Positions 1-8,210 are shown, counted from the stretch's first letter. The stretch is 49,334 bases of DNA from Pseudomonas sp. H3(2019) (GCF_007713465.1 NZ_VMSG01000037.1:1-49334); one strand, 5' to 3'. Notes: generated by a model from the letters alone, not told the origin. Numbers and translations: made by a program.

Positions 1-983
1 AGTCGACGGGGGCCACCACGTGGGAGTTCGATACGGCGACGTTGCCGCCCGCAGAATATGCGTTCAAGGTCATCGGGCAGCATGACGACTTGCCGGAGTC
101 CGACACCTGGAAAGTTACCGTGGAGGCGGTGGTGAAGCCGACAATTGGCGAAGTGAAGGACTCCGCAGGCGTGCTGGTCGGCAATCCCGGCACGACCACC
201 AAAACCCCGTTGAAACTCACAGGTACGGTGGCGGCGGGGGAAGCGGTCAAGATTTATAACGGCTCGACTCCGCTGGGCGATGGCCAGTCGACGGGGGCCA
301 CCACGTGGGAGTTCGATACGGCGACGTTGCCGCCCGCAGAATATGCGTTCAAGGTTATCGGGCAGCATGACGACTTGCCGGAGTCCGACACCTGGAAAGT
401 TACCGTGGAGGCGGTGGTGAAGCCGACAATTGGCGAAGTGAAGGACTCCGCAGGCGTGCTGGTCGGCAATCCCGGCACGACCACCAAAACCCCGTTGAAA
501 CTCACAGGTACGGTGGCTGCGGGGGAAAAGGTCAAGATTTACAACGGCGCGACTCTGCTGGGCGATGGCAAGTCGACGGGGGCCACCACGTGGGAGTTCG
601 ATACGGCGACGTTGCTTCCCGCAGAATATTTGCTCAAGGTCATAGGTCAGCATGACGACTTGCCGGAGTCCGGTACCTGGAAGGTTACCGTACAGGCAAG
701 CAATGTAATTCCGCAAATCACCAAAATGGCCTACACCAATGGAGGAGGCCCTATCTACGATGGCGACATCATCACGGATGGCCGTGTGAACGTGACCGTG
801 AAGATTACACCTGGAAAACAGGGCAGGATTGCTAGCGCTGTAGTCTCGAACGGTCCCTTCCCTGTGAATGGAGCGGGCGAAGCTACTGTGTCCATGACCT
901 TTGGCAAGGGAGACCATTACATCCGCGTTTACGAAGTCCCTGCCGGGAAAGACTCTCCCGTTTTTACCCTCCATGTGAGATAG
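1..983 (+). CDS. Ig-like tandem-repeat protein, C-terminal part (5' end outside window)
   Basis: The reading frame is open from base 3 and runs off the left edge, so only the last 326 residues are seen. It contains one partial and two full copies of a 95-residue Ig-like repeat, each ending in a W-K-V-T-V strand, followed by a different C-terminal domain of about 95 residues (699-983). No catalytic motif, membrane segment or anchor is visible in this part. The repeat pattern (loop, 'GTxxAGExVKIYNG', 'TTWEFDTATL', 'VTV') resembles the Ig-like modules at the C-terminus of the TcA subunit at 36879-42053. Proteins of this kind are often surface or secreted adhesins, but the N-terminus that would show export is missing, so the function is inferred only loosely. 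A terminator follows at 1111. Confidence 0.85.
   Translation, partial: STGATTWEFDTATLPPAEYAFKVIGQHDDLPESDTWKVTVEAVVKPTIGEVKDSAGVLVGNPGTTTKTPLKLTGTVAAGEAVKIYNGSTPLGDGQSTGATTWEFDTATLPPAEYAFKVIGQHDDLPESDTWKVTVEAVVKPTIGEVKDSAGVLVGNPGTTTKTPLKLTGTVAAGEKVKIYNGATLLGDGKSTGATTWEFDTATLLPAEYLLKVIGQHDDLPESGTWKVTVQASNVIPQITKMAYTNGGGPIYDGDIITDGRVNVTVKITPGKQGRIASAVVSNGPFPVNGAGEATVSMTFGKGDHYIRVYEVPAGKDSPVFTLHVR
3..698 (+). repeat. 285-bp tandem repeats encoding Ig-like modules
   Basis: The period is 285 bp (95 codons): partial copy 3-128, full copy 129-413, full copy 414-698. The visible 128 bases of the first copy differ from the second at one base only, and the third copy diverges mainly in its second half. 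Identity extends to synonymous positions, so the copies are recently duplicated or kept alike by recombination. Copy number is likely to vary between strains and could be collapsed in short-read assemblies. Confidence 0.95.
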
Positions 984-1110
984 ATACAGTCGTCCTGAGC
1001 GGCGGTTTCCAGCCCGTACTTGACCCGTCATCGGGCTCTTGCTGCAGATGAAGACAGGCAAGTCACCCGCCACCGATCAATGGCGTCGAGCAGAACCTGC
1101 TCAAACAAAA

Positions 1111-1143
1111 GCCCACGCAAGATCCTTGCGTGGGCTTCTTTTT
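1111..1143 (+). terminator. Intrinsic terminator, probably shared by convergent genes
   Basis: A perfect 10-bp stem (GCCCACGCAA/TTGCGTGGGC) with a GATCC loop at 1111-1135 is followed by a T-rich tract to 1143. It lies between the Ig-repeat gene and the convergent cysZ. On the minus strand the stem is followed by a weaker CTTTTGTTT tract, so it may work both ways. Confidence 0.8.
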
Positions 1144-1196
1144 GAGTGCTGCGTCGCCAGTTACGTAACCGTCCGCGGCTCGGCTGCGGCTCTTGC

Positions 1197-1952
1197 TCAG
1201 ACGGAGCTTTTCTTCAGTGCCTGGTCTCCACGCTCACGCACCCAAAACAACGTCGCACCCGCAACCGCCGCCGGCATCATCAGAATGTTAACCACCGGAA
1301 TCAGCAGTGCCAGATAGACAATCCCACCGAAGCTCATGCAGTGCCAGCGCTTCTCGCGCAGCCACGCGAGCATCTCGTTCCAGCCGAGTTTGTGGTTGTC
1401 CGCCGGGTAGTCGATGTACTGGATTGCCATCATCCACACGCCGAACACCAGCCACAGCGGTGCAGCGATCAGGTTGACCACCGGGATGAACGAAAGGATC
1501 AGCAGTGCAAGGGCTCTGGGCAGGAAGTAGCCGAGTTTGCGCATCTCCCGGGCGAAGGTGCGCGGGATCATCGCGATCAGCTCGCCCCAACTGAAAGTCG
1601 GGAAGTCGTCAGTGCCGCGCACCACCACTTCGACTTTCTCCGCGAGAAAACCATTGAATGGCGCGGCGATCACGTTGGCGATCAGGGTGAAGGTGAAGAA
1701 CACCATCAGTGCCACCAGCACCACGAACAGAGGCCACAGCACGTAACTGAGAAAACTTAACCAGTTCGGCAGTGACGGCATCAGGGTGTCGACCCACAGG
1801 CTGAACTGATGGCCGGCGAAATAGATTAATCCGACGAACAGCACCAGGTTGATGGCCAGTGGCAACAGCACGAACAATCGCAGGCCGGGACTCAAGACCA
1901 GCTTCAGGCCTTCGCGCAGGTATTGCGGGCCGGACAGAACGGGGGCGGGCAT
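1197..1952 (-). CDS. cysZ: Sulfate transporter CysZ
   Basis: A 251-residue inner-membrane protein of the EI24/CysZ family, which brings sulfate into the cell for cysteine biosynthesis. Hydrophobic segments are visible at about 22-43, 59-95, 137-170 and 205-235. Between them is the family-typical motif around 'NVIAAPFNGFLAEKVE' (near residue 90), and the charged tail ends in KKSSV. The start at 1952 (MPAPVLSG) is chosen because GGAG lies six bases upstream and family members begin here. The frame is open further upstream to 2183, but that part looks unlike protein and overlaps the promoter region. It is divergent from trxB, a pairing common in Pseudomonas. Confidence 0.92.
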   Translation of the reverse strand: MPAPVLSGPQYLREGLKLVLSPGLRLFVLLPLAINLVLFVGLIYFAGHQFSLWVDTLMPSLPNWLSFLSYVLWPLFVVLVALMVFFTFTLIANVIAAPFNGFLAEKVEVVVRGTDDFPTFSWGELIAMIPRTFAREMRKLGYFLPRALALLILSFIPVVNLIAAPLWLVFGVWMMAIQYIDYPADNHKLGWNEMLAWLREKRWHCMSFGGIVYLALLIPVVNILMMPAAVAGATLFWVRERGDQALKKSSV

Positions 1953-2267
1953 AGCGTGCTCCGAGCAATGAGAAAACGCGCCGACCTTACCGGCTTTGCC
2001 ACACAGGCGAAAGTGCGGTAATGACATCGACATTAACTGTAACAAAGGCGTCTTTAAATCAGCCTCCAGGGGATAGAGACCGCCTATGAGCTGGATTGTT
2101 ATTCCGTATTTCCTTAATCTTCGCCTCCTCGATACGCTGTACCCACTATTTTTCAGGGCTGTCCAACTACGGCGCTTCCCCAAGTGCTTGCACAGTCCTT
2201 TTTTAATTCCAGCCGGTCATCCGGCATTCCGCGCCAGGTAGTACCGGCCGGTCGATAGGAGTGAGTC
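1953..2267. other. Divergent intergenic region cysZ/trxB
   Basis: 315 bp without a convincing gene, holding the promoters of cysZ (left) and trxB (right). A good Shine-Dalgarno (TAGGAG) sits just before the trxB ATG. A GC-rich palindromic stretch (CCGGTCATCCGG) lies near 2210-2225. I could not assign -35/-10 boxes with confidence. Confidence 0.6.
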
Positions 2268-3230
2268 ATGTCTGATGTACGTCATTCGCGAGTGATTATT
2301 CTCGGTTCCGGCCCTGCCGGTTACAGCGCTGCGGTCTATGCTGCCCGCGCTAACCTCAAGCCGTTGCTGATCACCGGCATGCAGGCTGGCGGTCAACTGA
2401 CCACCACCACCGAAGTCGACAACTGGCCCGGTGACGTCCACGGTCTGACCGGCCCGGCGCTGATGGAGCGGATGAAAGAGCACGCCGAGCGCTTTGAGAC
2501 CGAAATCGTTTTCGACCACATCAATGCCGTCGATTTCGCCGCCAAGCCGTACACCCTGACCGGCGACAGTGCCACGTACACCTGCGACGCGCTGATCATC
2601 GCGACCGGCGCCAGCGCTCGCTACCTGGGCCTGCCGTCGGAAGAAACCTTCATGGGCAAAGGCGTATCGGCCTGCGCAACCTGCGACGGTTTCTTCTACC
2701 GCAACCGTGAAGTGGCCGTGGTCGGCGGCGGCAACACCGCTGTTGAAGAGGCGCTGTACCTGGCCAACATCGCCAGCAAAGTGACCCTGATTCACCGTCG
2801 CGAAACCTTCCGCGCCGAGAAAATCCTGATCGACAAGCTGCATGCACGGGTTGCCGAAGGCAAGATCGTCCTCAAGCTGAACTCGACTCTGGACGAAGTG
2901 CTGGGCGACAACATGGGCGTGACCGGCGCTCGTTTGAAGAACAACGACGGCAGCTTCGACGAGCTGAAAGTCGACGGCGTGTTCATCGCCATTGGCCACA
3001 CCCCGAACACTTCGCTGTTCGAAGGCCAGCTGACTTTGAAAGACGGTTATCTGGTGGTGCAGGGCGGTCGTGAAGGCAACGCGACGGCGACCAGCCTTGA
3101 AGGCATCTTTGCTGCCGGCGACGTGGCTGATCACGTTTACCGTCAGGCGATCACCTCGGCCGGCGCTGGTTGCATGGCGGCCCTGGACGCAGAACGTTAC
3201 CTGGACGACCTGCAGAACGCCAAGTTCTGA
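2268..3230 (+). CDS. trxB: Thioredoxin reductase (NADPH)
   Basis: A 320-residue flavoenzyme that passes electrons from NADPH through FAD and a redox disulfide to thioredoxin in the cytoplasm. The FAD-binding GSGPAG motif is at residues 13-18. The redox pair C136-A-T-C139 is followed by DG. The NADPH-binding GGGNTA motif is near residues 154-159. The C-terminal FAD motif 'GIFAAGDV' precedes the 'YRQAITSAGAGC' helix. Length and motif order match E. coli TrxB. ATG follows a strong TAGGAG ribosome-binding site. A rho-independent terminator follows directly, so this is a single-gene unit. Confidence 0.97.
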   Translation: MSDVRHSRVIILGSGPAGYSAAVYAARANLKPLLITGMQAGGQLTTTTEVDNWPGDVHGLTGPALMERMKEHAERFETEIVFDHINAVDFAAKPYTLTGDSATYTCDALIIATGASARYLGLPSEETFMGKGVSACATCDGFFYRNREVAVVGGGNTAVEEALYLANIASKVTLIHRRETFRAEKILIDKLHARVAEGKIVLKLNSTLDEVLGDNMGVTGARLKNNDGSFDELKVDGVFIAIGHTPNTSLFEGQLTLKDGYLVVQGGREGNATATSLEGIFAAGDVADHVYRQAITSAGAGCMAALDAERYLDDLQNAKF

Positions 3231-3243
3231 AATCGTTGAAATG

Positions 3244-3269
3244 AAAAAACCGGCCTCGGCCGGTTTTTT
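3244..3269 (+). terminator. trxB rho-independent terminator
   Basis: A GC-rich stem ACCGGCC/GGCCGGT with a three-base loop is followed by six Ts, beginning 14 bases after the trxB stop. It is preceded by six As, so the structure could also work for leftward transcription from the convergent hopJ-like gene. Confidence 0.92.
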
Positions 3270-3272
3270 GTT

Positions 3273-3384
3273 GATCGTTCCCACGCTCTGCGTGGGAATG
3301 CCTCACTGGACGCTCCGCGTCCGCTTCGGCAGGTGACGCAGAGCGTCACGGGCTGCATTCCCACGCAGAGCGTTGGGAACGATC
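3273..3384. repeat. Intergenic palindromic repeat, full copy 1
   Basis: The outer arms GATCGTTCCCACGC and GCGTTGGGAACGATC enclose inner arms around GACGCTCCGCGTC and TGACGCAGAGCGTCA. The same architecture recurs at 21158 and 27224, with collapsed 31-bp forms at 14291 and 28048. It sits between the convergent ends of trxB and the hopJ-like gene. It resembles the highly repeated REP-like intergenic elements of P. fluorescens genomes. Confidence 0.88.
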
Positions 3385-3394
3385 GCTGTCACAG

Positions 3395-3733
3395 TCAGCG
3401 GCGGGTCAGTGGTTGCTGCGAGAACTTCACCCCAGCCAAACCCTGCGCAATCAGCGCGCGGATGTTGCCATGGTCGCTGCCATCCGGCGTAGCAACCACC
3501 GAGCGGTAATGCTCACCAAACGCCAGCAGCGCTTCTTCATCGCTCAAGCCTTCCAGCAGCGCCAGGCCGAGGGTTTTGCACGAGCCTTCGTTCTGTCCGG
3601 CGGCGTTTTCCACGCCACCATTGTTGAAGGCTTGTGGCTGGTAATCATAGCCAGCAGCGATGAACGCCAGGGTATCGGCGAAGGCGTGTTCGCCGCTCTT
3701 GAGGCTGGCGCGCAGGGTGTTCAGATCAGTCAT
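3395..3733 (-). CDS. HopJ-family protein
   Basis: 112 residues from MTDLNTLRASL, matching the small HopJ family, named after a Pseudomonas syringae type III effector candidate but found widely in non-pathogens. Visible features are an N-terminal helical stretch, 'FNNGGVENAAGQNEGSCK' in the middle and 'YRSVVATPDGSDHGNIRAL' near the end. There is no signal peptide or membrane segment. The start at 3733 overlaps the end of the upstream DUF1244 gene by 8 bases, so the two are probably translationally coupled. The family function is not established, and the effector name should not be taken as evidence of secretion here. Confidence 0.85.
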   Translation of the reverse strand: MTDLNTLRASLKSGEHAFADTLAFIAAGYDYQPQAFNNGGVENAAGQNEGSCKTLGLALLEGLSDEEALLAFGEHYRSVVATPDGSDHGNIRALIAQGLAGVKFSQQPLTRR

Positions 3734-4022
3734 GGGTTTTTCCTTTGGCGAACGCCGCTTGCTGGTCGGCGCTGGCTTCTTGCTGGTATTGGGCTTTCCA
3801 CTCGGCGTACGGCATGCCGTAAACCACTTCGCGGGCGTCATCGAGGCTGACCTCGATCTGGCGTTCGTCGGCGGCGGCCTTGTACCACTTGGACAGGCAG
3901 TTGCGGCAGAAACCCGCGAGGTTCATCAGGTCGATGTTTTGCACATCCTTGCGACTGTCCAGGTGCGCGACCAGTCTGCGGAAAGCAGCAGCTTCAAGTT
4001 CCAGGCGTTGTTGTTCGGTCAT
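3726..4022 (-). CDS. DUF1244 domain protein
   Basis: 98 residues covering the whole DUF1244 family length, a small helical cytoplasmic protein of unknown role. It carries a conserved 'NLAGFCRNCLSKWY' segment near residue 40, with two cysteines three residues apart that could bind a metal or form a redox pair. A 'DAREVVYGMPYAEWK' segment follows. It overlaps the HopJ-like gene by 8 bases and follows folX by 68 bases on the same strand, so it may be read through from the pterin genes. Confidence 0.85.
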   Translation of the reverse strand: MTEQQRLELEAAAFRRLVAHLDSRKDVQNIDLMNLAGFCRNCLSKWYKAAADERQIEVSLDDAREVVYGMPYAEWKAQYQQEASADQQAAFAKGKTHD

Positions 4023-4090
4023 GATGGGCTCGGTGCTATCAAATCGTGGCGCGGATAATAAAAGCCTGGCGGTTTATGCGCCAGACACGG

Positions 4091-4462
4091 TCAGCGACTC
4101 GCGGCGAGGGTAATCGATACCGACTCGGCGAAACGCAGGGCGTGGGGTTTGTCGACTTCGACTTCGGCGTAAAGCACGCTTTGGTTGGCCATAATCAGAT
4201 CGAGTATCTCCTGGGTCAGGCGTTCGAGCAGGGCGAACCGGTTGCCTTCCACATGGGCGATGATCGCCTTGGTAATGGTGCGGTAATTGAGCGCATGATC
4301 AATATCGTTGTCGCGCACGGCGTCTTGCGCGGCATAGAGGATGGTCAGGTTGATCAGCACATCCTGCTTGTTGAGGATTTCGTCCTCGTTGATTCCGATG
4401 AAGGTCCGCAGACACAGGTCCTTGACCCGAATGCGGGCCATTCCTGGTTGAAGTTGTGGCAT
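4091..4462 (-). CDS. folX: Dihydroneopterin triphosphate 2'-epimerase FolX
   Basis: 123 residues of the FolB/FolX tunnelling fold. The sequence around 'DLCLRTFIGINEDEILNKQ' and 'LERLTQEILDLI' with 'VEVDKPHALRFAESV' matches FolX, which epimerises dihydroneopterin triphosphate to the monapterin form, rather than the aldolase FolB. Its place directly after folE and folM supports this: FolX and FolM together make tetrahydromonapterin in E. coli and Pseudomonas. I chose the ATG at 4462, two bases after the folE stop. A second ATG at 4441 is also possible. Confidence 0.9.
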   Translation of the reverse strand: MPQLQPGMARIRVKDLCLRTFIGINEDEILNKQDVLINLTILYAAQDAVRDNDIDHALNYRTITKAIIAHVEGNRFALLERLTQEILDLIMANQSVLYAEVEVDKPHALRFAESVSITLAASR

Positions 4463-4464
4463 TG

Positions 4465-5025
4465 CTACTTGCTCCGTCCAATCAATTGCAGGAACTCCTG
4501 ACGGGTGTTGCTCGACTCGCGGAAGGCGCCGAGCATCACCGAGGTGTTCATGGTCGAATTCTGTTTCTCGACGCCGCGCATCATCATGCACATGTGCTGG
4601 GCCTCGATCACCACCGCAACACCGGCGGCCTGGGTGACGCGCTGCACCGCCTCGGCGATTTCACGGGTGAGGTTTTCCTGGATCTGCAAACGCCGGGCGA
4701 ACATGTCGACGATGCGCGCGATCTTCGACAGGCCCAGGACCTTGCCGGTAGGAATATAAGCTACATGGGCCTTGCCGATGAAGGGCAGGATGTGATGTTC
4801 ACAGAGCGAGTAAAGCTCGATGTTATCGACGATCACCATTTCATCGTTGTCTGAGTCGAACAGCGCGCCGTTGACGATCTCGTCGACACTCTGCTCGTAA
4901 CCATGACACAGGTACTGCATGGCCTTGGCCGCTCGGGCCGGAGTGTCCAGCAAACCTTCGCGTTCAGGGTCTTCGCCCAAGCCTATTAAGATTTCACGAT
5001 AATTCTGGGGCAGCGATAGCGTCAT
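4465..5025 (-). CDS. folE: GTP cyclohydrolase I
   Basis: 186 residues. It converts GTP to 7,8-dihydroneopterin triphosphate, the first step of folate and pterin synthesis. The zinc ligands C75, H78 (in 'LCEHH') and C146 (in 'EAQHMC') are all present, followed by the family 'MRGVEKQNSTMNTS' segment, so the zinc-dependent FolE type is intact. It lies in a tight leftward operon: folM ends 23 bases upstream and folX starts 2 bases downstream. The position between folM and folX suggests a copy devoted to tetrahydromonapterin rather than the only folate enzyme of the cell. Confidence 0.95.
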   Translation of the reverse strand: MTLSLPQNYREILIGLGEDPEREGLLDTPARAAKAMQYLCHGYEQSVDEIVNGALFDSDNDEMVIVDNIELYSLCEHHILPFIGKAHVAYIPTGKVLGLSKIARIVDMFARRLQIQENLTREIAEAVQRVTQAAGVAVVIEAQHMCMMMRGVEKQNSTMNTSVMLGAFRESSNTRQEFLQLIGRSK

Positions 5026-5048
5026 GGAACATCCTCGCGGGGGGCGGC

Positions 5049-5759
5049 CTATTTGACGTGCCGTCCGCCGTTGACGGTCAGGGTCGTGCCGGTGACATAT
5101 GGGTTTTCCAGCAAGTAGCGCAGGCTCTGGTAGACAACCTCACTGCCGGGTTCGATACCCAGCGCGGACTTGGCCAGGGCCTTGGCGCGGTACGCCGCGT
5201 CGTCGTAGGGGTTAAACAGTAGCAGGGCCGGCGCGATACCGTTGACCTTGATTTTCGGTGCGTATTTCGCGGCGAAAGAAAGGGTCAGGCTGTCGAGCCC
5301 GGCTTTAGTGGCGCAATAAGCGATGTGCTTGCTGCTGCCCTTGCGCGTGACATCGTCGCTGATATGCACGATGTCTGCGGGGCTGGAGCGCTCCAGCAAG
5401 TCGGCACAATGCAGGTTGATCAGGTAGGGCGCAAGCATGTGCACGCTGAACATCTGGGTGAACGCGGCCACTTCGGTGTCAGAGGTTTCAGCCAGCCAGG
5501 CGGAAGCGTTATGCACAATCGCCCGCAAGCTCCGGGTATGGGTTTTCAGCTCCGTGATGAACGCCAGGATCCCGGCCTCGCTGGAGAAGTCGGCGAACAG
5601 GGCAATCGCACCAAGGTCGCGCAGTGTTTGCACGCCCGGGCGTTCGCTGCGGTAGCTGATGATCACGTGGTGACCTTCTTCCAGCAGCCGCTGCGCGCAG
5701 TGCAGGCCGACACGTTGGCTGGCGCCGGTAATGAGGATCGGAGCTGAGGAAGAGGTCAT
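5049..5759 (-). CDS. folM: Dihydromonapterin reductase FolM (SDR family)
   Basis: 236 residues from MTSSSAPILITGAS. The nucleotide-binding glycine motif is 'TGASQRVG' and the catalytic Y-x3-K is in 'IAYCATKAGL'. The C-terminus ends 'TVNGGRHVK'. This variant glycine motif (S-Q-R-V-G) is typical of FolM and pteridine reductases rather than general SDRs. The enzyme reduces dihydromonapterin to tetrahydromonapterin, used in Pseudomonas as a cofactor by phenylalanine hydroxylase. It is the first gene of folM-folE-folX. An upstream in-frame ATG at 5786 is less likely. Confidence 0.9.
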   Translation of the reverse strand: MTSSSAPILITGASQRVGLHCAQRLLEEGHHVIISYRSERPGVQTLRDLGAIALFADFSSEAGILAFITELKTHTRSLRAIVHNASAWLAETSDTEVAAFTQMFSVHMLAPYLINLHCADLLERSSPADIVHISDDVTRKGSSKHIAYCATKAGLDSLTLSFAAKYAPKIKVNGIAPALLLFNPYDDAAYRAKALAKSALGIEPGSEVVYQSLRYLLENPYVTGTTLTVNGGRHVK

Positions 5760-5843
5760 GGATGGCTCGCATCGCGGGTATGGCAAAACTATACCAGCGA
5801 CGAGTGCTGCATACCTACGTCAAGCGCTACCCCTGTAGGAGGA

Positions 5844-6413
5844 CTAGCGATTCTGGGTGGACGGTGCCGCGGGCAATGGCCGCCCCTGTGTGTTGTTCAA
5901 CCAGCCGGCCAGCAGGTGGGTCGACAGCGGAATGAAGAAGTAGACCATCAACGGCGTCAGGGCCAGGGTGCTGACGAATATACGAGCCAGCAGGCCCATG
6001 TCGCTCAGCAGCGGGCCGAGTACGAAGTTGAACAGCAGCGAAACCGGGAAAAATGCCAACCAGATTGCTATGGCCTGTTTCCAGCGAGGTGGACGTTGCC
6101 CGGCGGCGCCGAACCAACCGTCGATGCCACTGACCCGATGCTCGGAAGGGTGGGCAAACAACTCGCTGCCGCGTCCCAGCCACGCCGTGCGCGAGGCGGA
6201 ATGCTCCCAGGCATGCAGGGTCTGCTCATCGGCGAAGCGGAAAATAATCTGGAATTCGTCATCACCGGGCGGCGGTGCGAGTACGCCAGAGCCGAGATAG
6301 CCGGGAAAGTCGGTGGCCAGTTGTTCGCCTTCGCGCAGCCAGGCGATCAGGTCCTGATAACGTCCGCTGGCAACGCGACGCGCAACCATCAGGGTGACGG
6401 GTGAGGTAGACAT
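5844..6413 (-). CDS. Antibiotic biosynthesis monooxygenase-domain membrane protein
   Basis: 189 residues. The first ~100 resemble a ferredoxin-like ABM domain ('VTLMVARRVASGRYQDLIAWL', 'FQIIFRFADEQTLHAWEHS'). The second half has two or three hydrophobic segments ('AIAIWLAFFPVSLLFNFVLGPLL' and 'LARIFVSTLALTPLMVYFFIPLS'). ABM domains are small heme, flavin-free oxygenase or binding modules; the substrate here is unknown. It is divergent from the LitR-like regulator at 6625, sharing a 211-bp promoter region, so light-linked control is plausible. It lies 84 bp upstream of folM on the same strand and may be cotranscribed. Confidence 0.82.
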   Translation of the reverse strand: MSTSPVTLMVARRVASGRYQDLIAWLREGEQLATDFPGYLGSGVLAPPPGDDEFQIIFRFADEQTLHAWEHSASRTAWLGRGSELFAHPSEHRVSGIDGWFGAAGQRPPRWKQAIAIWLAFFPVSLLFNFVLGPLLSDMGLLARIFVSTLALTPLMVYFFIPLSTHLLAGWLNNTQGRPLPAAPSTQNR

Positions 6414-6624
6414 TATGTATCTCCATAGGGCAAGCACGCGGTTCCGGGTAGGAGGCGTACAAAACGCAGCACCGGGGTAAAGGGCTGCGTTAAAAAAGCA
6501 GGCAAGAATTATTCCTGATTTCACCCAATACACCAGAGACGTTGGTCGAAAAGGCCCCCTCTTGAATGTAGGAGAGTGATCAGGGTTAAATAGGATCCAA
6601 TCTGACACGGACGTCCCAAAGCTC

Positions 6625-7584
6625 ATGGTGGCTACCACTGAACCGCCCCACACCTTGCAATCCTCTCGCCTGGAGAAGCAGGAGCGATTGTTCCCGATAC
6701 GTGAAGTGGCACGCCTGACGGGCGTCAATCCGGTGACCTTGCGCGCGTGGGAGCGGCGCTATGGGTTGATTCAGCCGGCACGCACCGAAAGTGGGCATCG
6801 ACTGTATTCCATGCACGATATTGAGCGGGTTCAGAGCATTCTTGGCTGGATCGGACGGGGCGTGGCAGTCAGCAAGGTGGGCAAGATTCTGGCGAAGACC
6901 AGTGTGGTTCCGGTGTTGTCGAGCATTATCCCGGATGAGCTGGCTCAGGCCGACTATGTCCAATGGCAAACTCAGATCAAAGCAGCGCTCTGCAATTTTG
7001 ACGATGTAGAGCTGGGACGGATTTACGGCCAGGTATTTTCTACCTATTCACTGACCGTGACGTTCCAGGACATTTTAATGCCGCTGTGGACGCAGTTGCT
7101 TCAGCAGCGTGGCACGTACGGAGAAACCAGCGAGTGGATGATGCTGGACGGGTTTCTACGTACCAGAGTTCTTCAGCGGCTGTTTTTGTTGCGAGGTACG
7201 CAGTCGTTGCGGGTAGTCGTTTCTGCGATTGATGGACAGTGCCGCAAGCTTGAGTTGCTATTGGCGGCTTTGTATATGGGCAGTGCGCAGGTGGGAATCA
7301 GGCTGTTGGCACTGGGGCAGCCCTTTGATGAACTGACGCTGGTCTGTGAAAAGATCAAGCCGCACGCGCTGGTGCTGTTCTCCAATCAAGCGCCTACATC
7401 TGACTTTATCCGTCGTGTGAATCGCTTGGCCATGGCCCTGAATTGCCGGCTGATGCTGGCCGGAGACTCGGCGGATCTGGCACAGGAGAGCCTGGCGGGA
7501 TCGTCGATTGGCTGTATTGGAAGTGAAGGAGTACTGATGCAGCAGCGTCTGCAGCAGTTCCTCGCGGGAACGCTCGATACCTGA
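6625..7584 (+). CDS. MerR-family regulator, class II LitR/PplR-like
   Basis: 319 residues. The N-terminal MerR winged helix (residues ~23-92: 'FPIREVARLTGVNPVTLRAWERRYGLI') is followed by a helical region and a Rossmann-like C-terminal half as in the B12-dependent photoreceptors LitR/CarH. The B12 lower-ligand motif D-x-H-x-x-G is replaced by D-G-Q-C-R-K, so it should not bind adenosylcobalamin. This is what defines class II LitR (PplR) proteins of Pseudomonas, which depend on separate LOV photoreceptors. The LOV gene is at 8248-8721, and the gene ends three bases from the convergent PilZ-like gene. Assignment rests on domain reading and context. Confidence 0.85.
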   Translation: MVATTEPPHTLQSSRLEKQERLFPIREVARLTGVNPVTLRAWERRYGLIQPARTESGHRLYSMHDIERVQSILGWIGRGVAVSKVGKILAKTSVVPVLSSIIPDELAQADYVQWQTQIKAALCNFDDVELGRIYGQVFSTYSLTVTFQDILMPLWTQLLQQRGTYGETSEWMMLDGFLRTRVLQRLFLLRGTQSLRVVVSAIDGQCRKLELLLAALYMGSAQVGIRLLALGQPFDELTLVCEKIKPHALVLFSNQAPTSDFIRRVNRLAMALNCRLMLAGDSADLAQESLAGSSIGCIGSEGVLMQQRLQQFLAGTLDT

Positions 7585-7587
7585 TGC

Positions 7588-8193
7588 TCAGATGTGCAAC
7601 GCAGGGTGTGTCAGGCGATGTTGCTGAAGAATGTACTGACGCAGGCGTTCGGTTTCATCCTTGTCACTTTGGTTGAGCCGATAGGCGTAATAGCCCTGTT
7701 CGGTTTCTCGCTCGAAGGTCCCGCGCAACGCAATGCGTTCGTAACCTGAAGGGCTGAACCATAACGCGAAACTTTTTGGCGGCTTGGTGCGGTTGCGTAC
7801 TTCCAGCAAAACACCTTTGAACGACACTTCGTGCACCCACAGCGTGCCGGGTTGGCCTTTGGCGTTCTCCAGGGCTACGGGCTCTTCAAGCGCCAGGCGC
7901 CAGGGGCGAACCATCGGTCCGTCCTCGTAGATGCTCGGTACGCCCAGTCGCAAATGCAGTGCATGAAATTCATCCTCCACCAGATGCAGCGGAAAGGTCA
8001 TTTGCTGATTTTCGAAGTGGGCCTGAATGGTGACCTGCTCATTGGCCGCCAGACGTGTCAATAAATCGCGAATTTGCGAGCCCCCATTAACCAGCAGGCT
8101 CGATGTCGCATCGCGAACGTTAAGCTGCGGGTTGTGCTGCATGGTCTGGATGAAATCCAGTTCATCCTGAGTCAGGAGGGCATCGCGATGCAT
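7588..8193 (-). CDS. PilZ-like protein
   Basis: 201 residues, soluble, with two beta-rich parts: an N-terminal YcgR-N-like domain (to ~100) and a C-terminal part resembling PilZ. PilZ domains bind cyclic di-GMP through RxxxR and D/NxSxxG. Here only a degenerate second motif is visible ('EVSFKG', with E in place of D/N), and no clear RxxxR. Binding of c-di-GMP is therefore uncertain. It follows the LOV gene by 54 bp on the same strand and may form a LOV-PilZ operon, linking blue light to a motility or biofilm output. It could instead be an unrelated beta-barrel protein. Confidence 0.7.
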   Translation of the reverse strand: MHRDALLTQDELDFIQTMQHNPQLNVRDATSSLLVNGGSQIRDLLTRLAANEQVTIQAHFENQQMTFPLHLVEDEFHALHLRLGVPSIYEDGPMVRPWRLALEEPVALENAKGQPGTLWVHEVSFKGVLLEVRNRTKPPKSFALWFSPSGYERIALRGTFERETEQGYYAYRLNQSDKDETERLRQYILQQHRLTHPALHI

Positions 8194-8210
8194 GGTTTGC
8201 TCGAAAGAAA

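Noticed and set aside
3..698. Repeats as a CRISPR array
   Set aside because: The period is 285 bp, in frame, with no short spacers; these are protein-domain repeats.
2217..3284. 355-codon open frame on the minus strand
   Set aside because: Shadow of trxB; it also crosses the trxB terminator.
3395..3733. HopJ-like gene as evidence of a type III effector
   Set aside because: The family is common in bacteria without type III secretion; no secretion genes or hrp box are seen here.
6414..6624. PplR1-type operator (T[G/A]TACA-N12-TGTA[C/T]A) between the ABM and LitR-like genes
   Set aside because: Single half-like words such as CGTACA (6456) and TGTATC (6416) occur, but none has a partner at the required spacing.
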